Of a stretch of DNA of 64,000 nt, positions 27,562 to 37,057 are shown piece after piece. The number at the start of each line of letters is the position of its first letter. The first letter of the stretch is position 1. Source of the stretch: Aquimarina pacifica (GTDB taxonomy: Bacteria; Bacteroidota; Bacteroidia; Flavobacteriales; Flavobacteriaceae). Location of the stretch: assembly GCF_000520955.1 (NCBI RefSeq), contig NZ_JACC01000003.1, positions 124,001 to 188,000 of the forward strand, given 5' to 3'. Below the pieces are notes generated by a model, which was not told the DNA's origin, made no database searches, and saw nothing but the letters and a program-made list of their open reading frames with translations. The translations under genes were made by a program, and so were the position numbers.

Positions 27562-28500
27562 ATGAAGTTTCCACAAGCATATACATTACAACAAATAGCT
27601 ACTATAATTTCTTCAGAATTTGTAGGAGATCCGGATTTTCAGGTTTTAGGAATGAATGAAATTCATGTGGTCCAGAATGGAGATATTGTTTTTGTTGATC
27701 ATCCTAAATATTATGATAAGGCATTGCAAAGTGCGGCAACCGTTATTCTTATAAATAAAGAAGTAGAGTGTCCTAAAGGAAAGGCATTACTTATTTCTGA
27801 TGATCCTTTTAGAGATTTTAATACACTTACTACATTTTTTAGACCTTTTGAGAAATCAACGTCTTTAATTTCTGATACAGCAAAAATTGGGAATGACACG
27901 GTAATTCAGCCTGGTGGTTTTATAGGTAATAATGTTACCATTGGTAATCATTGTAAAATACATGCCAACGTCAGTATTTATGATAACACTGTACTAGGAA
28001 ATAATGTAACTATACATGCAGGAACTGTGTTAGGAGGAGATGCTTTTTATTATAAGAAAAGACCCGAAGGATTTGATAAATTAATTTCTGGAGGCAGGGT
28101 TGTTATCGAAGATAATGTTGACATTGGTGCAGCCTGTACAATAGATAAAGGAGTAACAGGAGATACTACTATTAAAGAAGGAGCCAAAATTGATAATCAA
28201 GTACATATAGGACATGATACCGTTATCGGAAGGCGATGTTTAATAGCTTCGCAGGTGGGGATCGCAGGCTGTGTAATTGTAGAAGATGAAGTTACAATTT
28301 GGGGACAAGTAGGTATTACAAGCGGCATCACTATTGGTACTAAAGCTATTATTTCGGCGCAATCAGGAGTTAGTAAATCATTGATCGGAAATAAAAGCTA
28401 TTTTGGTACTCCGGCAGATGAATTTAGAAAAAAATATAAGGAAATAGCAGCATTCAGGCAAATTCCTGATTTAATAGAAAAAATGAAAAAGAATGAGTAA
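27562..28500 (+). CDS. LpxD-like paralogue (second UDP-3-O-acylglucosamine N-acyltransferase family protein)
   Basis: A 312-residue protein related to lpxD at 23.7 kb, with a uridine-binding-like N-terminal domain (DIVFVDHPKYYDKAL) and a hexapeptide-repeat beta helix. The equivalent of the catalytic His is kept in IDNQVHIGHDTVIG. The segment IGADGFGFTPN of true LpxD is replaced by LGGDAFYYKKRPEG, and about 30 residues are missing. It may acylate a different nucleotide sugar or use another chain length. It ends in an 8-base overlap with the NTF2-like gene (AATGAGTAA), so it is coupled to it. Annotated simply as LpxD it would be misleading. Confidence 0.88.
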   Translation: MKFPQAYTLQQIATIISSEFVGDPDFQVLGMNEIHVVQNGDIVFVDHPKYYDKALQSAATVILINKEVECPKGKALLISDDPFRDFNTLTTFFRPFEKSTSLISDTAKIGNDTVIQPGGFIGNNVTIGNHCKIHANVSIYDNTVLGNNVTIHAGTVLGGDAFYYKKRPEGFDKLISGGRVVIEDNVDIGAACTIDKGVTGDTTIKEGAKIDNQVHIGHDTVIGRRCLIASQVGIAGCVIVEDEVTIWGQVGITSGITIGTKAIISAQSGVSKSLIGNKSYFGTPADEFRKKYKEIAAFRQIPDLIEKMKKNE

Positions 28501-28882
28501 GACAGTAAAAGATATTGTAAGATCTTTTTATGAAACAGATTTTGTAAATAATATAGACGCTCTTTCTGAATATTTGCATCCTGATATTGAGTTACAATGG
28601 GTTAGTAGTTTTGGTTTTAGTAAAAAGAAATTTGATGAGATTCGCACTATATTTTCTGATATAGCGCAATCTTTTGAAACCCTTACGTGTGAAATTACAC
28701 AACTTATATCAGAAAATAATAAGGTCTCTGTTCAGTATACCTATTACGGAAACCCGATAGAAGTCCCTAATAAAGAATTAACCATTGCCCATTTTATGGC
28801 CATTTGGGAAGTTAAAGATGAAAAATTATATAAAGGATATCAGATCAGTCAGCATGGAGATAATGCTCCTCAAAATGTATAG
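28493..28882 (+). CDS. NTF2/SnoaL-like family protein
   Basis: A 129-residue protein with the cone-shaped alpha+beta layout of the NTF2-like superfamily. It opens with the helix VKDIVRSFYETDF, then LHPDIELQWVSSFGF and a long beta sheet ending YKGYQISQHGDN. Members may be small enzymes, binding proteins or isomerases, and no active-site assignment is possible. It overlaps the lpxD-like paralogue by 8 bases, so expression is coupled, and is followed 94 bases later by sucD. Confidence 0.82.
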   Translation: MSKTVKDIVRSFYETDFVNNIDALSEYLHPDIELQWVSSFGFSKKKFDEIRTIFSDIAQSFETLTCEITQLISENNKVSVQYTYYGNPIEVPNKELTIAHFMAIWEVKDEKLYKGYQISQHGDNAPQNV

Positions 28883-28934
28883 CTTTTATTTCAAAAAAAG
28901 TAAATTTTCATTTCAGATATAGTTTTCAAAAGCT

Positions 28935-28942
28935 TATTTTTG
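28935..28942 (+). promoter_or_regulatory. Candidate -7 box for sucD (TATTTTTG)
   Basis: TATTTTTG matches the Bacteroidota -7 consensus 34 bases before the sucD ATG. There is no clear TTG at the expected spacing, so this is a partial promoter match. It would allow sucD to be expressed separately from the upstream lipid A run. Confidence 0.4.
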
Positions 28943-28976
28943 AGAATTAAAAATAAATTAATAAAGTCGCAACGTA

Positions 28977-29858
28977 ATGAGTGTTTTAGTTAATAAGAAT
29001 TCAAAAATAATTGTACAAGGTTTTACAGGTAGTGAAGGTACTTTTCATGCTAGTCAAATGATTGAGTATGGTACTAATGTAGTAGGTGGTGTAACTCCTG
29101 GTAAAGGAGGTCAAACTCACTTAGATAAACCAGTTTTTAATACGGTTGAAGATGCAGTTAAAGAAGTAGGTGCAGATACAACAATTATTTTTGTTCCGCC
29201 AGCTTTTGCAGCAGATGCGATTATGGAAGCAGCAGATGCGGGAATAAAAGTTATTATTACTATTACTGAAGGAATACCAGTAGCAGATATGATTAAAGCT
29301 TCAAACTATATCAGTGATAAGGGATCGAGACTTATAGGACCTAATTGCCCAGGTGTTATTACACCAGGAGAAGCAAAAGTAGGTATTATGCCAGGTTTTG
29401 TATTTAAAAAAGGAAACGTTGGTATTGTTTCAAAATCAGGAACACTTACTTATGAAGCTGCAGATCAGGTTGTAAAACAAGGATTAGGTATAACAACTGC
29501 GATAGGTATTGGAGGAGATCCAATCATAGGAACTACTACCAAAGAGGCTGTTGAGTTATTAATCAATGATCCAGAAACAGAATGTGTTGTGATGATTGGT
29601 GAGATAGGTGGACAATTAGAAGCAGATGCTGCTAAATGGATTCAAGAAAGTGGTACTAAAAAACCAGTTGTTGGATTTATTGCAGGTGAAACTGCACCAG
29701 CAGGTCGTACTATGGGACATGCAGGAGCAATTGTAGGAGGTAGTGAAGATACCGCGGCAGCAAAGAAAGCTATAATGAGAGAATGTGGTATACATGTTGT
29801 TGATTCGCCTGCCGAAATTGGTAAAAAAGTAGCAGAAGTATTAAAGGTACTAGCCTAA
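28977..29858 (+). CDS. sucD: Succinyl-CoA ligase alpha subunit
   Basis: SucD forms the heterodimer with SucC that interconverts succinyl-CoA and succinate in the citric acid cycle with substrate-level phosphorylation. The 293-residue sequence has the CoA-binding Rossmann fold ([18 protein letters not shown]), the [20 protein letters not shown] segment and the phosphohistidine loop GHAGAIVGG. No sucC gene is adjacent, so the subunits are encoded apart. A strong intrinsic terminator lies about 34 bases after the stop codon. Confidence 0.97.
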   Translation: MSVLVNKNSKIIVQGFTGSEGTFHASQMIEYGTNVVGGVTPGKGGQTHLDKPVFNTVEDAVKEVGADTTIIFVPPAFAADAIMEAADAGIKVIITITEGIPVADMIKASNYISDKGSRLIGPNCPGVITPGEAKVGIMPGFVFKKGNVGIVSKSGTLTYEAADQVVKQGLGITTAIGIGGDPIIGTTTKEAVELLINDPETECVVMIGEIGGQLEADAAKWIQESGTKKPVVGFIAGETAPAGRTMGHAGAIVGGSEDTAAAKKAIMRECGIHVVDSPAEIGKKVAEVLKVLA

Positions 29859-29891
29859 TAGAAAAGCATAAAGCATAATTTTTTATAAAAG

Positions 29892-29921
29892 AACCTCTTG
29901 GATGTATTCAAGAGGTTTTTT
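29892..29921 (+). terminator. Intrinsic terminator after sucD
   Basis: A perfect 9-base stem (AACCTCTTG / CAAGAGGTT) with an 8-base loop is followed by a T-run. It closes the plus-strand run that began with the HD-domain gene. The remaining bases up to the M16 gene (about 230) are AT-rich and show no open frame. Confidence 0.88.
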
Positions 29922-30154
29922 GTTTGTTACGGAGAAATAATGTGTTAAATAAAACTTAAAAAACGTAACTATACTGGTAACAACGCGTATAATAGTAAGA
30001 TTAACTAGAATTAGACTTTATTATTAGATAAATAAAATAAGTAATATTAGCTGCAATATAGTGTCAGTATATTATCCATTTTTATAAGTACAGTCGGTAT
30101 TTTTATTTGATAAGAATCTGGTTCATCAAACGTGTGTTTAAAATAAAAAGTAAT

Positions 30155-33136
30155 ATGAAATTCGTTAAATTAATTCTTCTACTGATTGGTGTTAGTAGTC
30201 TTAGTAATTGTAAAAAAGCAATATCCAATGAAAATATATCTCAAGAGATAACTGTAGAAAAGCATACAGATAAATCAGGCTTTAGTTACGAAACGGTGAA
30301 TAATGACCCAACAGGATTACGTCTTTATACCCTAGAAAATGGATTGAAAGTCTATTTAGCAAAAAATGAAGAAGAACCAAAAATTCAGACATTAATAGCA
30401 GTAAAGGCTGGTTCTACGTATGATCCTGCTGATAATACAGGGTTGGCTCATTATTTAGAACATATGGTATTTAAAGGAACGGATTCTATAGGTACTCTAG
30501 ATTATGAAAAAGAAAAGGTATTGTTGCAAAAGATATCTGATTTGTATGAGGAGCATAAAGCAGAAAAAGATGAAGATAAAAAGAAAGATATCTATAACAA
30601 AATAGATGAAGTTTCTCTTGAAGCTTCTAAATTATCTATTGCTAACGAATATGATAAATTGGTTAATTCTCTTGGAGCAGAAGGAACAAATGCTTTTACA
30701 TCAAATGAACAAACTGTTTATGTAAATAAAATCCCAACAAATGAATTAGAAAAATGGCTAGATATTGAGAGTGAACGATTTAGTAAATTAGTATTGCGAT
30801 TATTTCATACAGAATTAGAAGCCGTTTATGAAGAGTTTAACCGATCACAAGATAGTGATAGAAGTAAGCAGTATCAAGCTACTTTAGAACTACTATATCC
30901 TAATCATCCTTATGGTAAACAAACGACCATTGGGGAGTCAGAGCATTTAAAAAACCCTTCTATGAGGGCTATTCAAGCGTATTATGATACATATTATGTT
31001 CCTAATAATATGGCTATCATTTTGGTAGGAGATATCGAATTCGAAGATACTATCAAAAAAGTAAACGATGCCTTTGGGTCTTATGAGTACAAAGAAGTGA
31101 ACCATCCGGATTTTTCTGAAGAAGCAGAGATACAAACCCCCAGAAAAAAGGAAGTTTATGGCCCAACTGCAGAATCTATATATGTGGCATTTAGAACACC
31201 GGGATTTGGTACAAAAGAACACAATATGTTTTTTCTAATAGATTATTTATTAGCAAATTCTCAAGCGGGTCTAATTGATCTCAATCTTAATCAAAAACAA
31301 AAAGTGCAGTATGCGTCCTCTTTTACAAACTTTGATAATGATTATGGATTTCATCTATTATATGGTATGCCAAAAGAAAATCAAACTCTTGATGAAGTAA
31401 AAGAACTGTTGTTAAATGAAATCGAAAAGATAAAAAAAGGAGAATTTGATGATTGGCTAATTGGCGCAGTAATCAATGATCTTAAATTAACCCAAATAAG
31501 AAAATTTGAAAATGCTACCCCGATCGCTTACGAATATTTAAGTGCTTTTATACATTCAACAGAATGGAAAGATCGTTTAGCTATGTTGGATGATATGAAT
31601 AAAATAACGAAGCAAGATGTAATAGATTTTGCAAATAAAAATTATAGTACTAATTATATAGAAGTCCATAAAATAAAAGGAGAAGATAAAAACATAGTAA
31701 AGGTAGAAAATCCGAAAATTACACCGATTGATCTTAATAGGGATAAAGAATCTCATTTTCTGCAAAACTTGATGAAGAAAGATTCTAAACCACTAGAACC
31801 AAAATTTGTAGATTATAAAAGTGCTATAAAAACAACCAAAACAAAAAGTGGTTTAGAAGTTTCGTATGTAGAAAATGAGACGAATGATTTATTTAATCTA
31901 AATCTGATTTTTGATTTAGGGATTGATAATGATAAAATGTTATCTATTGCCTCTGGGTATTTTGATTTTTTAGGAACTGATAAATATTCTCCAGAAGATC
32001 TCAAAAAAGAGTTTTATAAATTAGGAATCAATTACTCTATTAATTCTTCAGAGGATAAAACTCTTGTCGGTATCTCGGGGCTTAAAGAAAATCTGGATCA
32101 AGGCTTATTATTGTTAGAAGATTTATGGAAAAATGCGGTTCCTAACCAAGAAGCATATGATAAATATATTGATAGAATAGCAAAGGGGCGACAAGACGGG
32201 AAAACCCAAAAAGGAAATATTCTATGGGGAGGTCTTATGAGTTATGGTAAGTATGGAGAACACTCAGGATTACGTAATATCTATACTATAAAGGAAATGA
32301 AGACTATGAACCCTCAAGAATTAGTAGATAAAATTAAAGGGTTGTCTGAACTAAAACATCGCATATTTTATTACGGAAATGATATAAACGGAGCTATCTC
32401 ATCACTAGATAAAACCCATGCTATAACTGAAGATTTAAAGGAGTATCCTGAAGCACTGACGTATGTAGAAAAAGAAACAGGAGGAAATGTCTATTTTGTG
32501 GATTATGATATGGTTCAAAGCGAAATGGTATTTCTAGCTAAAGGATCAGAATTAGATCCTAAAAAAATGGCCGCAGCAAGTGTATTTAACACCTATTTTG
32601 GAAGCGGGTTGTCTTCCATTGTTTTTCAGGAGATAAGAGAATCTAAATCTCTTGCTTATTCTGCATTTTCTAAATACGATATTGCAAGTAAAAAAGGGCA
32701 ATCAGATTATGTATATGCCTACATAGGAACCCAAACCAATAAGATGTCCCAGGCAGTAGACGCAATGATGGATTTGATGACCAATATGCCTGAATCAGAA
32801 CAACAATTTAAGCAGGCAAAAGAAGCTACCCTTAAAAAAATAGCGGCAAAGAGAATTACAAAAGATAATATCTTTTGGACATATGAACGATTAAAGAATA
32901 GGGGTATTGAAGTAGATCATCGAGAAGAAATTTATCATGCAATAAAGAACATGACAATGTCTGATCTTAAAGAATTTTTTGAGAAAAATATTAAAGGAGA
33001 AACCTATAATATTCTTGTTATTGGTAATAAAAAAGAAATAGATATGAAGGCGCTGTCAAAATTAGGAGTTGTTAAAGAATTTGACATTGATTATCTCTTT
33101 AATTATGAAAAGAAAAAAGAAGATATAAAACTATAA
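30155..33136 (+). CDS. M16 family metallopeptidase, lipoprotein
   Basis: A 993-residue protein with a lipoprotein signal peptide (MKFVKLILLLIGVSSLSNC, lipidated Cys about 19) and two tandem M16 halves. The first half carries the inverted zinc motif HYLEH at about residues 99-103 with the downstream ELEAVYEEF glutamates; the second half lacks it, as is usual. Such periplasmic or outer-membrane-attached peptidases degrade peptides or presequences. An in-frame upstream start at 30107 exists, but it would place 16 residues before the signal peptide, so I use 30155. It stands alone, with terminators on both sides. Confidence 0.92.
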   Translation: MKFVKLILLLIGVSSLSNCKKAISNENISQEITVEKHTDKSGFSYETVNNDPTGLRLYTLENGLKVYLAKNEEEPKIQTLIAVKAGSTYDPADNTGLAHYLEHMVFKGTDSIGTLDYEKEKVLLQKISDLYEEHKAEKDEDKKKDIYNKIDEVSLEASKLSIANEYDKLVNSLGAEGTNAFTSNEQTVYVNKIPTNELEKWLDIESERFSKLVLRLFHTELEAVYEEFNRSQDSDRSKQYQATLELLYPNHPYGKQTTIGESEHLKNPSMRAIQAYYDTYYVPNNMAIILVGDIEFEDTIKKVNDAFGSYEYKEVNHPDFSEEAEIQTPRKKEVYGPTAESIYVAFRTPGFGTKEHNMFFLIDYLLANSQAGLIDLNLNQKQKVQYASSFTNFDNDYGFHLLYGMPKENQTLDEVKELLLNEIEKIKKGEFDDWLIGAVINDLKLTQIRKFENATPIAYEYLSAFIHSTEWKDRLAMLDDMNKITKQDVIDFANKNYSTNYIEVHKIKGEDKNIVKVENPKITPIDLNRDKESHFLQNLMKKDSKPLEPKFVDYKSAIKTTKTKSGLEVSYVENETNDLFNLNLIFDLGIDNDKMLSIASGYFDFLGTDKYSPEDLKKEFYKLGINYSINSSEDKTLVGISGLKENLDQGLLLLEDLWKNAVPNQEAYDKYIDRIAKGRQDGKTQKGNILWGGLMSYGKYGEHSGLRNIYTIKEMKTMNPQELVDKIKGLSELKHRIFYYGNDINGAISSLDKTHAITEDLKEYPEALTYVEKETGGNVYFVDYDMVQSEMVFLAKGSELDPKKMAAASVFNTYFGSGLSSIVFQEIRESKSLAYSAFSKYDIASKKGQSDYVYAYIGTQTNKMSQAVDAMMDLMTNMPESEQQFKQAKEATLKKIAAKRITKDNIFWTYERLKNRGIEVDHREEIYHAIKNMTMSDLKEFFEKNIKGETYNILVIGNKKEIDMKALSKLGVVKEFDIDYLFNYEKKKEDIKL

Positions 33137-33170
33137 ATTAGCTAAACCTAGTTATACAGTAATTTGTTTA

Positions 33171-33198
33171 TAAACCCTGCGAGAAATCGTAGGGTTTA
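33171..33198 (+). terminator. Hairpin after the M16 peptidase gene
   Basis: TAAACCCTGCG and CGTAGGGTTTA pair over 11 positions with one G-T wobble around a 6-base loop. The T-tract is poor (ATTGTTG). It sits 35 bases after the stop codon, so a terminator role is plausible. Confidence 0.6.
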
Positions 33199-33201
33199 TT
33201 G

Positions 33202-33231
33202 TTGATGAGCTATTTGTTATTCTTATATTTG
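33202..33231 (+). promoter_or_regulatory. Promoter for fabG
   Basis: TTG (33202-33204) and TATATTTG (33224-33231) match the Bacteroidota -33/-7 pair with a 19-base spacer. The predicted transcript starts near 33237, about 50 bases before the ATG at 33288. This rules out the in-frame TTG at 33240 as a likely start. Confidence 0.65.
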
Positions 33232-33287
33232 AAACTACATTGAATCATAAAGGGCACTATTGTGTCGAAAAAATAGAATTAAAACTA

Positions 33288-34034
33288 ATGAATCTTTTAG
33301 AAGGTAAAACAGCCATTATCACAGGTGCTACTCGTGGTATAGGTAAAGGAATAGCGCAGGTTTTTGCGCAACAAGGAGCAAATGTTGCTTTTACTTATAG
33401 TTCTTCAGTCGATGCAGCAACAGCATTAGAAAAAGAATTAAATGAATTAGGTGTTAAAGCAAAGGGATATCAAAGTAATGCAGCTAGTTATGAACAAGCG
33501 CAAGAACTTATTGCCAATGTTTTAGAAACTTTTGGCGGTATAGATATTTTGGTAAATAACGCAGGTATTACAAAAGATAACCTCTTAATGCGTATGAGTG
33601 AAGAGGATTTTGATGCTGTAATAGAAGTAAACTTAAAAAGTGTTTTTAATATGACCAAAGCTGTTCAAAGAACAATGCTTAAGCAGCGTAAAGGAAGTAT
33701 TATTAATATGAGCTCTGTAGTAGGAGTAAAAGGAAATGCTGGTCAAGCAAATTATGCGGCATCTAAAGCAGGTATTATTGGTTTTTCGAAATCAGTAGCA
33801 TTAGAACTAGGATCCAGAAATATTAGAAGTAATGTTGTCGCACCCGGTTTTATCGAAACAGAAATGACCGAAAAACTTGATGAAAAAGTAGTAGACGGAT
33901 GGCGTAATGCTATTCCACTTAAAAGAGGAGGGACGCCAAAAGATATTGCAAACACATGTCTTTTTCTTGCTAGTGACTTAAGTGAATATACCACAGGACA
34001 AGTATTTAATGTAGATGGAGGAATGCTAACATAA
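33288..34034 (+). CDS. fabG: 3-oxoacyl-[acyl-carrier-protein] reductase
   Basis: A 248-residue short-chain dehydrogenase. The NADPH loop is TGATRGIGKGIAQ, the NNAG motif is intact (DILVNNAGITKDNLLMRM), and the catalytic residues are Ser in NMSSVVG and Tyr-Lys in YAASKAG. The sequence is typical of FabG, which reduces 3-oxoacyl-ACP in fatty acid elongation. The frame extends 16 codons upstream to a TTG, but that start would sit about 8 bases from the -7 box. The ATG at 33288 precedes the conserved LEGKTAIITGA, so it is chosen. A hairpin follows the gene. Confidence 0.94.
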   Translation: MNLLEGKTAIITGATRGIGKGIAQVFAQQGANVAFTYSSSVDAATALEKELNELGVKAKGYQSNAASYEQAQELIANVLETFGGIDILVNNAGITKDNLLMRMSEEDFDAVIEVNLKSVFNMTKAVQRTMLKQRKGSIINMSSVVGVKGNAGQANYAASKAGIIGFSKSVALELGSRNIRSNVVAPGFIETEMTEKLDEKVVDGWRNAIPLKRGGTPKDIANTCLFLASDLSEYTTGQVFNVDGGMLT

Positions 34035-34053
34035 GATATGAAAGACAATGGAT

Positions 34054-34092
34054 ATAGGTCGATAAATATATCATAGTATTTAATCGGCCTAT
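34054..34092 (+). terminator. Hairpin between fabG and the VWA-like gene
   Basis: ATAGGTCGAT and ATCGGCCTAT pair over 10 positions with one wobble, enclosing a 19-base loop. No real T-run follows, so a terminator role is only possible. It separates fabG from the next gene. Confidence 0.4.
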
Positions 34093-34121
34093 TTCTATTG
34101 ATCTCTTTCTAAGTTCAAAAT

Positions 34122-36149
34122 ATGCAAGCAGAAACAGTTTTATTGATTATTGCAGCGTTCATAATCGCACTAATAGTAGCGATATTTCAATATGGATATA
34201 AGGCAAAGACCACAACGAAAAAAAAGTTTTTCTTTTCTTTTATACGTTTCCTTAGTGTGTTCGCATTACTTTTGCTATTAATCAATCCTACTTTCAAACA
34301 GCATACCTATTATACCAAAAAACCTACATTGGTAATTGCTGTCGATAACTCTTCTTCGATAAAACACCTCGAAAAGGATCAAGAGGTAGTTCAGTTTGTT
34401 AGTCAAATACAAGATAATAAAGAGCTTGGTGAAAGGTTTGATTTAAAGTATTATTCATTTTCTGATGTTTTAAATGATTCTATATATACTTCGTTTGATC
34501 AGAAACAAACGAATATATCAAAAACCTTAGAAGAATTAGACCAAGTTTATAAAAATACTACCGCTCCGATACTTCTTATTACTGATGGTAATCAAACCTA
34601 TGGTAAGGATTACCAGTTCAGTACCACCCGCTATAAACAAGCAGTATACCCTATAATTTCGGGAGATACAATGACTGTAGTTGATACTAAGATTCAACAA
34701 CTTAATGTAAACCGATATGCATACCTGAAAAATAAATTTCCTATAGAGGCTATTTTGACATATTCGGGCTATAAAAATATAACAAGTACCTTTCAGATTA
34801 CTTCTGGATCTGCAGTTATATATTCTGAACCTGTTTCATTTTCAGAAGAAAATAATTCAAGCGTTATTAATATTACATTACCCGCAAACAGTGCAGGTGT
34901 GCAAAAATACACTGCTAGACTTATTCCGCAGGATAATGAAAAAAATATAATAAATAATAAAAAGAACTTTGCGGTAGAAGTTATTGATCAAAAAACAAAC
35001 ATATTACTTGTAAGTGATATGGTACATCCGGATTTAGGAGCAATAAAAAAGAGTGTAGAAAGTAATGAACGCCGAAGCATTACTATCAATAGACCAAATG
35101 AAGTCAAAAATTTGGATGATTACCAATTGATTATTTTATATCAACCTAATACGAGGTTTAAAAAAGTATTTGAAAATCTATCAACCAACAAAAAAAATTA
35201 TTTAACAATTACGGGGGCAAAAACAGATTGGGTTTTTCTAAACCGTATTCAAAATAAATATAGACAAGAAATAACGAGGCAAACCGAATACTACGAATCA
35301 AGATTTAACTCCAATTATAATACCTATCTTATTGATGATATAGGTTTCACGAATTATCCACCTTTATTGGGTACCTTTGGCGATATTACATTGAATACAA
35401 ATCATGATATTGTTTTGTATCGCACAATTAGTAATATAGAAACCGAAGATCCATTATTAATTACGCTAGAGGATACAAATAAAGAAGCTCTGTTATTAGG
35501 AGAAGGAATATGGAGATGGAGAGCACAAAACTATTTAGATACTAAAAAATTTGAAGGTTTTGATGATTTTTTTGGAAAGTTGATTCAATATTTAGCATCT
35601 AATAAAAAGAAGAAAAGACTTTCAACTTCATCAGAATCATTTTATTACGGAAACTCAAATATTAAGATTACTGCGGAGTATTTTACAAAGAATTACGAGT
35701 TTGATAGTCGAGGAAATTTAAAAATTAATATTACCAATAAAGACACTAATACCAGTCAAACAATACCCATGTTACTAAAGAATACTTCTTACGAAGTCGA
35801 TTTAAGTAACCTCGAAGCTGGGAATTATGAATATACGGTAGAAGTGTTGGGTGAAAATATAAAAAGTTCTGGTAGTTTTGCCATTCTCGAATATAATATA
35901 GAGCAACAATTTCTTACAGCAGATGTAACAAAACTAACCCAATTAGCTACTAATACTAAAGGAACAGCATATTATCTAGATCAACAAGAAGAATTGATAA
36001 ATAATATATTGAAAGATCAAAGGTATCAAGCTATTCAGAAAAGCAAAGAAAATACAATGTCTCTAATTGATTGGAAATATCTTTTGATTATTGTGATTAT
36101 CCTACTTTCTATAGAATGGTTTGCACGAAAATATAATGGACTAATTTAA
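34122..36149 (+). CDS. VWA-like membrane protein (BatA/BatB-like architecture)
   Basis: A 675-residue protein with two N-terminal membrane segments (residues about 3-22 and 38-58), a large extracytoplasmic region and a C-terminal membrane helix (LLIIVIILLSIEWFARK). After the second helix comes VIAVDNSSSIKHL, where DNSSS resembles the DxSxS metal-adhesion motif of von Willebrand A domains, and then ILLITDGNQTYG. Similar proteins in Bacteroidota accompany Bat or glutamine-amidotransferase-like modules, but the function is unknown. It is followed by the prohibitin-like gene after 25 bases, so they are probably co-transcribed and may act at the same membrane. Confidence 0.78.
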   Translation: MQAETVLLIIAAFIIALIVAIFQYGYKAKTTTKKKFFFSFIRFLSVFALLLLLINPTFKQHTYYTKKPTLVIAVDNSSSIKHLEKDQEVVQFVSQIQDNKELGERFDLKYYSFSDVLNDSIYTSFDQKQTNISKTLEELDQVYKNTTAPILLITDGNQTYGKDYQFSTTRYKQAVYPIISGDTMTVVDTKIQQLNVNRYAYLKNKFPIEAILTYSGYKNITSTFQITSGSAVIYSEPVSFSEENNSSVINITLPANSAGVQKYTARLIPQDNEKNIINNKKNFAVEVIDQKTNILLVSDMVHPDLGAIKKSVESNERRSITINRPNEVKNLDDYQLIILYQPNTRFKKVFENLSTNKKNYLTITGAKTDWVFLNRIQNKYRQEITRQTEYYESRFNSNYNTYLIDDIGFTNYPPLLGTFGDITLNTNHDIVLYRTISNIETEDPLLITLEDTNKEALLLGEGIWRWRAQNYLDTKKFEGFDDFFGKLIQYLASNKKKKRLSTSSESFYYGNSNIKITAEYFTKNYEFDSRGNLKINITNKDTNTSQTIPMLLKNTSYEVDLSNLEAGNYEYTVEVLGENIKSSGSFAILEYNIEQQFLTADVTKLTQLATNTKGTAYYLDQQEELINNILKDQRYQAIQKSKENTMSLIDWKYLLIIVIILLSIEWFARKYNGLI

Positions 36150-36174
36150 AATTAAAAACTCAAGATTTATTATT

Positions 36175-36993
36175 ATGGAAAAATTACCAAAAATAGGATT
36201 ACCTATTCTTATTGCAATTGTATTAATGATTGTATTTATTTCTAAATCATCAGTTAATATAGGTTATGGTGAAGCAGGTGTTTTGTTCAAAACTTTCGGT
36301 GGAGGAGTTGTAACAGATGAACCAGCATTAGGAGAAGGGTTTCATATTATTGCTCCTTGGAACAAAGTATATGTTTATAATACCAAGCAGCAGGAAGTAT
36401 TCGAAAAGAAAATGCAAGTATTATCATCGAATGGATTAGAAATATCATTAGATGTATCTGTTTTATATCAGCCTAAAATAGAAAAACTAGGTATGCTTCA
36501 TCAAACCAAAGGAGAGGATTATCTTAATATTGTTATCGTGCCAGAGATTAGAGCTGTTGCGAGAAGTGTTGTAGGGCGTTACACACCAGAACAATTATAC
36601 TCTACAAAGAGAGATGCAATTCAAAACGAAATTTTTGAAGAAACTAAAAAGAAAGTAGATGGGCAGCATGTTCAATTAAATGCGGTGCTCGTTAGAGATG
36701 TAACATTACCGATTGCTATAAAAGAAGCGATTGAACGTAAGCTAAAGCAAGAGCAAGAATCATTAGAATATGAATTTAGAATCGAAAAAGCAAAGAAAGA
36801 GGCAGAAAGACAGAGAATTGATGCAGAAGGTAAAGCAGCTGCTAATACAATTTTAAGCGCTTCTTTAACTGATAAAATTCTAAAAGAAAAAGGAATAGAA
36901 GCAACGTTAGAATTATCGAAATCTCCTAATGCAAAAGTAGTTGTGGTAGGATCAGGAAAAGATGGTATGCCATTAATTTTGGGTGATCAATAA
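36175..36993 (+). CDS. Prohibitin-like SPFH/band 7 protein
   Basis: A 272-residue membrane-anchored protein with an N-terminal hydrophobic segment (IGLPILIAIVLMIVFI). The SPFH domain contains LGEGFHIIAPWNKVYVYNTK and AVARSVVGRYTPEQLYSTKR, and the C-terminal coiled coil is rich in AEAKK-type repeats (EKAKKEAERQRIDAEGKAA). Prohibitins assemble into ring complexes that organise membranes and regulate proteases such as FtsH. It follows the VWA-like gene by 25 bases and ends in front of a strong bidirectional terminator. Confidence 0.92.
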   Translation: MEKLPKIGLPILIAIVLMIVFISKSSVNIGYGEAGVLFKTFGGGVVTDEPALGEGFHIIAPWNKVYVYNTKQQEVFEKKMQVLSSNGLEISLDVSVLYQPKIEKLGMLHQTKGEDYLNIVIVPEIRAVARSVVGRYTPEQLYSTKRDAIQNEIFEETKKKVDGQHVQLNAVLVRDVTLPIAIKEAIERKLKQEQESLEYEFRIEKAKKEAERQRIDAEGKAAANTILSASLTDKILKEKGIEATLELSKSPNAKVVVVGSGKDGMPLILGDQ

Positions 36994-37011
36994 TAAATTT
37001 AATTGCTTTTT

Positions 37012-37050
37012 AAAAAACTGTCTATGATTTTTTCATAGACAGTTTTTTTT
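37012..37050. terminator. Strong bidirectional intrinsic terminator
   Basis: A perfect stem of about 16 bases (arms 37012-37027 and 37033-37048, core ACTGTCTATGA) surrounds a 5-base T loop and ends in a T-run on the plus strand and an A-run on the other side. It lies between the convergent prohibitin-like and SGNH-like genes and can serve both. Confidence 0.9.
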
Positions 37051-37057
37051 TATTTTT

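Noticed and set aside
30107..30154. Longer M16 peptidase start
   Set aside because: It would put 16 residues ahead of a normal lipoprotein signal peptide.
33240..33287. Longer fabG start (TTG)
   Set aside because: The start is about 8 bases from a good promoter -7 box, and the added residues precede the conserved FabG N-terminus.
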